Source: Martelella mediterranea DSM 17316
GTDB taxonomy: Bacteria; Pseudomonadota; Alphaproteobacteria; Rhizobiales; Rhizobiaceae
Reading direction: 5' to 3'
DNA length: 64,000 nt
Assembly: GCF_002043005.1 (NCBI RefSeq)
Contig: NZ_CP020330.1
Span: 3,862,001 to 3,926,000 of the forward strand
The notes under the pieces are model-generated. The model did no database searches. It was not told the DNA's origin and was given only the letters and a program-made list of their open reading frames with translations. Below are positions 59,791-64,000 of the stretch, piece by piece. Numbering within the stretch: the first letter of the stretch is position 1; each line of letters starts with the position of its first letter. The position numbers and the translations under genes are program-made.

Positions 59791-61311
59791 ATGGTCGAAT
59801 CTGAAGCGCAGGGGCGCCTTCGCGGAATCTCCCCTGTCTCCGTGGTCGATATCGGATCGAACTCGGTTCGCATCGTCATCTATGAAGGCCTGTCGCGCGC
59901 GCCGACCGTGCTCTTCAACGAAAAGGTCCTGTGCGGCCTCGGCCGCGGCATTGCCGCCAGCGGCAAGATGAACGAGGAAGGCGTGGAACGGGCGCTGAGG
60001 GCGCTGAAGCGCTTCAAGGCGCTCGCGACCCAGGCCCGTTCGGTCACCATGCATGTGCTGGCGACCGCCGCGGCGCGCGAGGCGAGCAATGGCCCGGCCT
60101 TCATCGAGGCGGCGGAGAAGATCCTGGGCATCGATGTCCGGGTCCTGACCGGTCGCGAGGAAGCGCTCTATTCCGCATATGGCATCATCAGCGGCTTTCA
60201 CCAGCCGGACGGGATAGCCGGCGACCTCGGCGGCGGCTCTCTCGAACTCATCGACATCAAGGACAAGACCTATGGCGACGGCATCACGCTGCCGCTAGGC
60301 GGCATCCGCCTTTCGGAGCTTTCGGAAGGCTCGCTGGCAAAGGCCCGCAACTTCGCCAAGAAGCAGGTCAAGAAGGTCACTTTCCTGGAAAAAGGCCGCG
60401 GCCGCACCTTCTATGCCGTCGGCGGCACCTGGCGAAACATCGCCAGGCTCCACATGGAGATCAACAATTATCCGCTGACGATGATGCAGGGCTACGAGAT
60501 CGGCTTCGACGAGATGATGGCCTTTCTCGACCGCATCGGCGCCGACGAGGAGCAGAAGGACCCGGCCTGGCAGGCGGTTTCCAAGAACCGCCGCATGCTC
60601 TTGCCCTTCGGCGCGATCGCGATGCGCGAAGTGCTGAGCGTGATGCAGCCGAAGACGATCAGCTTTTCCGCGCAAGGCGTGCGTGAGGGCCTGCTCTATT
60701 CGCTGTTGAGCGCGGAGGAACAGGATCAGGACCCGCTGCTGGTGGCCGCGCGACAACTGGCGCTGCTGCGCGCCCGCTCGCCCAAGCACGCAGCCGAGAT
60801 TGCCGCCTGGACCGGGCTGATGCTGCGCCGCTTCGGGATCGAGGAAACGCCCGAGGAGGCGCGCTATCGCCAGGCCGCCTGCCTGCTCGCCGATATCAGC
60901 TGGCGCGCCCATCCCGATTTTCGTGGTCGCCAGTCGCTGAACGTGATTGCCCATTCCGCACTGACGGGCATCACCCATCCCGGCCGCGCCTTCATCGCGC
61001 TCACCAATTACTACCGCTATGAGGGTCTGCGCGACGACGACCATACAGACGGGCTCGGCACGATCGCGACGCCCGAACTCCTGGAGCGCGCCAAGCTGCT
61101 CGGCGGCCTCCTGCGCGTCGCCTACCTGTTCTCGGCCTCCATGCCCGGCATCGTCGGCGCGCTCGACTTCCTGCCGGCGAAGGACAAGGAATTCGATCTG
61201 GAACTTGTGGTGCCGGAGCAGCACGCCGATTTCATCGGCGAGCGCGTGGAAGGACGACTGGATCAGCTTGCCAAGCTCACCGGCAAGAAACTGACGATCG
61301 CGACCATGTGA
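59791..61311 (+). CDS. ppx: Exopolyphosphatase (Ppx/GppA family)
   Basis: Removes terminal phosphate from polyphosphate; relatives also hydrolyse pppGpp. The 506 residues show the ASKHA phosphate loop VVDIGSNSVRIVIYEG, ATAAAREASNGPAF, the catalytic Glu in LTGREEALYSAYG, IAGDLGGGSLELIDI, and a C-terminal HD-like helical domain. ATG 59791 follows the ppk stop closely. Confidence 0.94.
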   Translation: MVESEAQGRLRGISPVSVVDIGSNSVRIVIYEGLSRAPTVLFNEKVLCGLGRGIAASGKMNEEGVERALRALKRFKALATQARSVTMHVLATAAAREASNGPAFIEAAEKILGIDVRVLTGREEALYSAYGIISGFHQPDGIAGDLGGGSLELIDIKDKTYGDGITLPLGGIRLSELSEGSLAKARNFAKKQVKKVTFLEKGRGRTFYAVGGTWRNIARLHMEINNYPLTMMQGYEIGFDEMMAFLDRIGADEEQKDPAWQAVSKNRRMLLPFGAIAMREVLSVMQPKTISFSAQGVREGLLYSLLSAEEQDQDPLLVAARQLALLRARSPKHAAEIAAWTGLMLRRFGIEETPEEARYRQAACLLADISWRAHPDFRGRQSLNVIAHSALTGITHPGRAFIALTNYYRYEGLRDDDHTDGLGTIATPELLERAKLLGGLLRVAYLFSASMPGIVGALDFLPAKDKEFDLELVVPEQHADFIGERVEGRLDQLAKLTGKKLTIATM

Positions 61312-61392
61312 TACTGTTCTGATCGAGATCGGGGCCCGCGCTTACGGCATGGGTCCAGTTTGCTGACAAACCTCTCACCATATTCCGCGTCA

Positions 61393-62328
61393 TCAACTCT
61401 GTTGGATGACTTTCTCTGTGAACCTTGCATTGAGGATCACGACGATTTTTCGCATGACTGCTGCGATCGCGACGATTGGCTTTTTGCCGGCTTCGACAAG
61501 GCGCTTGTAGAAGGCGGCGAACTCGCCCCTTCCGCGGGCGGCCTGCATGGCCGGCATGAACAGGATGGTGCGCATGACGGGTCTGCCGCCGCGCATTCTC
61601 CGGTAACCGATCTAGTTGCCGCTCTCGTTTGGGTGCGGCGCCAGGCCGGCCAGCGCCGCCGCCTTCTTTCGATCCAGCGTCCCGAGTTCGGGCATTGTGG
61701 CGATCAGGGCGGCGGCGGTTGTCTCCGCGATGCCGGTCATCGCCATTGCGATGCTGGCCCTGGCTGCAAAGGCTTCGCTGCGCATGAGCATGCGGATTTC
61801 CTTGTCGAGCAGCGCGATCTGGCGATTGATGGCAGCGAGCATGGCCTTGAAGGTGACGGCAAGTTCACGTCCGCCCGGCGCCATGGCGCGGTTTTGCTCG
61901 GCGACCCTGATGGCGACCAGATCGGCGCGGCGGCGCACAAGGGCCTTGAGCCTTGCCTCTTCAGGGTTTTCAGCCTGCCACAGGGACAGGCTTGCCCAGC
62001 GTTCCATGCCATAGGCGACCATTTCCCGGGCATCGATCGCATCGCTCTTGCCGACCCGTCCACGCGAACGAATGAAGGCCTTGAGCCTGCGCGTATCGGC
62101 CCGGTGGACGGCAAGGCCGCGCCGCAGGCACTCTTCGATCAGGACGGTTTCATACCCGCCGGTGGGTTCGCAGATGACCAGATCTGCCTCGCAGTTTCGC
62201 AGGAAGCGACGAATATCCCTGCTGCGATTGGCGATGACGGTGGCCGGACCGCCGCAGGAAACGGCGATCGTGTCCTTTGCAACGTCGCAACCAAGACAGA
62301 TGTGCGGAGGGTGATGCAAAACGACCAT
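61393..62328 (-). pseudogene. IS110-family transposase with internal amber codon
   Basis: The 311-codon frame encodes a DEDD recombinase (CLGCDVAKDTIAV, CEPTGGYE, KSDAIDARE, then MPELGTLDRKKAAALAGLAPHPNESGN). A TAG at 61612-61614 interrupts it, and the same frame continues IGYRRMRGGRPVMRTILFMPAMQAARG with the C-terminal domain. Relatives have Trp there, so a single TGG-to-TAG change explains it. The truncated 238-residue product lacks the serine region, so the element is probably immobile unless suppressed. Confidence 0.9.
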
Positions 62329-62543
62329 GGCGATGCTATCCTTTCAAGGCATGCTTGGGATTGTTTGCGGGCGTGGCAATCAGCGGCCCAATCAACTCTT
62401 CAAGCGGTTGCTCGGTGCAACAGTGACCTTGATGACAGCGGGTATTCCACCCAATACTCGGACGGTCGGCTGTTGCAGCAGCTGCGGGCAAGCCAACGGT
62501 CCGCAGCTGCATCACAACAATAGCGCAGATCCGACAAACAATC
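61395..62543 (-). mobile_element. IS110-family insertion sequence (element 2)
   Basis: About 1149 bp, delimited by comparison with the intact repeat. The trinucleotide ATC (GAT on the element strand) occurs at both junctions (61392-61394 and 62541-62543) but once in the intact repeat. The transposase stop codon lies directly at one end; a 212-bp leader lies at the other. It is a different IS110 lineage from element 1, judging by the transposase sequence. Confidence 0.88.
62350..62515 (-). ncRNA. Candidate IS110 bridge RNA (element 2)
   Basis: Leader transcribed toward the transposase. A 5' hairpin (62501-62510 with 62478-62487, 10 bp) is followed by a loop closed by TGCAACAG/CTGTTGCA (62416-62423, 62470-62477). 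The loop carries CCGAGTAT (62454-62461; left target CCGAGGAT) and GTCATC (62431-62436; complement of right target GATGAC). A second loop, closed by GCTTG/CAAGC, carries AGAGTTGAT (62391-62399), identical to the element's right end plus core, and CAAACAATC (62359-62367), the exact complement of its left end. This is the four-guide order of an IS110 bridge RNA. Confidence 0.8.
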
Positions 62544-62720
62544 CTCGGGCTTGACCCGAGGATCCAAGCCGCCTGACAAGGGGTTGTCATAAGACTTTGC
62601 AAATTCAGCGACTTAAACCGCCTGGATGCTCGGATCAAGTCCGAGCATGACACAAGACGGAAGGGCTCATGAGAAATGATGGTCAAAGCTTATTGCTTTG
62701 TCATCCTTCCAGGCCCGCGC

Positions 62721-63521
62721 TCACGTCGCGGACCGCTCGTTTCTCAGCGCCGCCACCTCCTGCCTCAGCGCCTTCAGTTCGGACAATATCTGCAGCATTT
62801 CCGGTTCGCGCGCCTGCCGGCTCTCCTCCAGCAGTTCCTGCTCATGCTCCTTCTGCATGGCCGAGACGATGATGCCGATGAACAGGTTCAGCACGGTAAA
62901 CGCCGTCGACAGGATGAAGGGGACGAAGAATAGCCAGGCATTCGGATAGACATCCATGACCGGGCGGACGATGCCCATCGACCAGCTTTCCAGCGTCATG
63001 ATCTGGAACAGCGAATAGATCGACGCGCCGAGCGAGCCGAACCATTCGGGGAACGCCTCGCCATAGAGCTTGGTCGCGATCACGGCGAAGATGTAGAACA
63101 CCAGCGCCATCAGCACGATGATCGATCCCATGCCGGGAAGGGCCGCCACCAGCCCGCCGATGACGCGCCGGAGCGACGGGATCATCGACAGGAGACGCAG
63201 CGCCCGAAGGATCCTGAGCGCGCGCAACACCTGAAGCGGGCCGCTGGCCGGAATGAGGCTGATCGCGACGATCGTAAAATCGAACAGGCTCCAGGGATCG
63301 CGAAAGAAGCGCAGCCTGTGGGCATAAAGCCGCAGCGTGATCTCGATCACGAAAATGGTGAGCACCAGAGCGTCGAAGAAGCGCAGCAGCGGGCCGGCAA
63401 AGCTCTGCATGACGGTTTCGGACGTCTCGAAACCCAAAGTGATGGCGTTGATGACGATGACGGAGAGGATGAAGGCCTCCCAGGAACGGGAACTCATCCA
63501 AGCCTTTACCTTTTCACGCAT
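62721..63521 (-). CDS. Voltage-gated sodium channel, NaChBac/NavAb type
   Basis: A 266-residue six-helix channel subunit acting as a tetramer in the inner membrane. S4 (about 100-119) carries repeated arginines (VLRALRILRALRLLSMIPSLRR). The pore has the filter TLESWSM at 176-182, identical to NavAb. S6 contains LSTAFTVLNLFIGIIVSAM. A C-terminal heptad helix (about 243-262, EMLQILSELKALRQEVAALRNE in outline) should form the tetramer coiled coil. ATG 63521 starts the family homology. These channels are common in marine and alkaliphilic bacteria. Confidence 0.92.
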   Translation of the reverse strand: MREKVKAWMSSRSWEAFILSVIVINAITLGFETSETVMQSFAGPLLRFFDALVLTIFVIEITLRLYAHRLRFFRDPWSLFDFTIVAISLIPASGPLQVLRALRILRALRLLSMIPSLRRVIGGLVAALPGMGSIIVLMALVFYIFAVIATKLYGEAFPEWFGSLGASIYSLFQIMTLESWSMGIVRPVMDVYPNAWLFFVPFILSTAFTVLNLFIGIIVSAMQKEHEQELLEESRQAREPEMLQILSELKALRQEVAALRNERSAT

Positions 63522-63725
63522 TATCCGCACGCTCTCCGCAGTGACCCAGATCGGCCTTCGAGATGGGGAAATTTCGCGCCGAAAGCAAGTAAGCGGCGGA
63601 GACATTTTCAGCCGCCGACAATGCCGGCAATCACGAATGTGTGATGAACCGGAACGCCGGCCCACATGGACCTTTCGGCGGTTCTCCCGCACACTGGCCC
63701 GATCAGGACAATCTGGGGAATGGCA

Positions 63726-64000
63726 ATGCTTCGCTCATGCGCGATGCTTATCCCGGCGTTTCTGGCGCTCGCCGCAACGGGCGTCGCCCAGGAGGCGCGC
63801 CCGCCCGTCAGCCAATGCCAGGCGATCGCCGAACGCCTGCCGCAAGTGAAATTCGCAAGCTTCGTGCCGGTCGCCTACGAGGCGCCGGAAGTCTCGATCA
63901 GCTTCATCGGTCATTCGACCTTCCTGATCGAAAGCCCCGGCGGGGTGCGGATCGCCACCGATTATTCCGGCTTTCTGCTGCCCGGCGGCCCGGCGGATGT
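63726..64000 (+). CDS. MBL-fold metallohydrolase, partial, exported
   Basis: Only the first 91 residues are inside the window. A signal peptide (MLRSCAMLIPAFLALAATGVAQ) is followed by VSISFIGHSTFLIESPGGVRIATDYSGF, the start of an UlaG-like metallo-beta-lactamase fold. GGGGA lies 6 bases before ATG 63726, better than ATG 63720. The zinc-binding HxHxDH motif would lie beyond the edge, so function is open. Confidence 0.75.
   Translation, partial: MLRSCAMLIPAFLALAATGVAQEARPPVSQCQAIAERLPQVKFASFVPVAYEAPEVSISFIGHSTFLIESPGGVRIATDYSGFLLPGGPAD

Larger units (their letters stand above)
61365..62702. repeat. MITE/REP-like repeat, copy 2, split by an IS110 element
   Basis: Bases 61365-61394 and 62541-62702 together match the uninterrupted repeat at 39452-39638, from GACAAACCTC to GCTTTGTC. 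The break falls in the left arm of the first palindrome, after GTCATC and before ATCCTCGGG. The short terminal GACAAA/TTTGTC inverted repeat suggests a MITE. It sits between convergent ppx and the channel gene. Confidence 0.85.

Overview
The window reads as chromosome of an alphaproteobacterium of the order Hyphomicrobiales (Rhizobiales). Support: high GC; conserved neighbour sets (divK with a PleD-like gene; glyA-nrdR-nusB; hemB-RDD-bpt; ppk-ppx near rnd and aspS); a DUF3572/HAD pair and DUF6163; and families of intergenic palindromic repeats typical of rhizobia. An Mrp-type Na+/H+ antiporter, a taurine TRAP/Xsc system and a NavAb-like voltage-gated sodium channel fit a marine or salt-exposed lifestyle. 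That last point and any genus assignment are inference.

Layout. 1-6.4 kb: partial mrpA, msrB, a degenerate PleD homologue plus divK, DUF3572, a HAD-like protein and DNA polymerase IV. 6.4-8 kb: an IS110-family element inserted in an intergenic mosaic repeat. 8-16.4 kb: a taurine catabolic locus (xsc, tauY, tauX, TRAP genes) with a divergent MocR regulator (tauR). 16.4-30 kb: mostly housekeeping genes (MOSC protein, FAD protein, ggt, nusB-nrdR-glyA, L,D-transpeptidase, DUF6163, hemB, RDD, bpt, mscL, serine hydrolase). 30.3-33.2 kb: a LysE exporter, a MerR regulator gene split by an IS630 element, and a CDF metal transporter with an intact MerR-type operator. 33.3-37 kb: parC and a periplasmic protein. 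37-48 kb: a sugar island with an AraC regulator, a GH4 alpha-galactosidase and an eight-gene operon resembling amino-galactoside (Aga) catabolism. 48-51 kb: a CUT2 sugar transporter (frcBCA-like). 51.5-61.3 kb: aspS, rnd, a phytase-like esterase, DUF2000 and AraC genes, ppk, ppx. 61.4-62.7 kb: a second IS110-family element, disabled by an amber codon, inserted in a MITE/REP-like repeat. The end holds the sodium channel gene and a partial MBL-fold gene.

The most interesting observation concerns the two IS110-family elements. Each interrupts a member of a repeat family whose uninterrupted copies occur elsewhere in this window, so the insertion junctions can be read to the base. The non-coding leader upstream of each transposase folds into two looped hairpins. 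Segments of these loops match the left target, right target, left donor and right donor sequences, in the order expected for an IS110 bridge RNA. In the second element three guides are essentially perfect (9, 9 and 6 nt) and the fourth is 7 of 8. The sequence therefore appears to show bridge RNAs programmed against this genome's own dispersed repeats.

Other points: three copies of a 170-bp mosaic repeat all sit between convergent genes; the usual ribD-ribE-ribH genes are missing between nrdR and nusB; the taurine locus lacks pta nearby; the PleD homologue has lost its GGDEF signature; and two divergent genes have overlapping start codons. No tRNA, rRNA or CRISPR array was seen.
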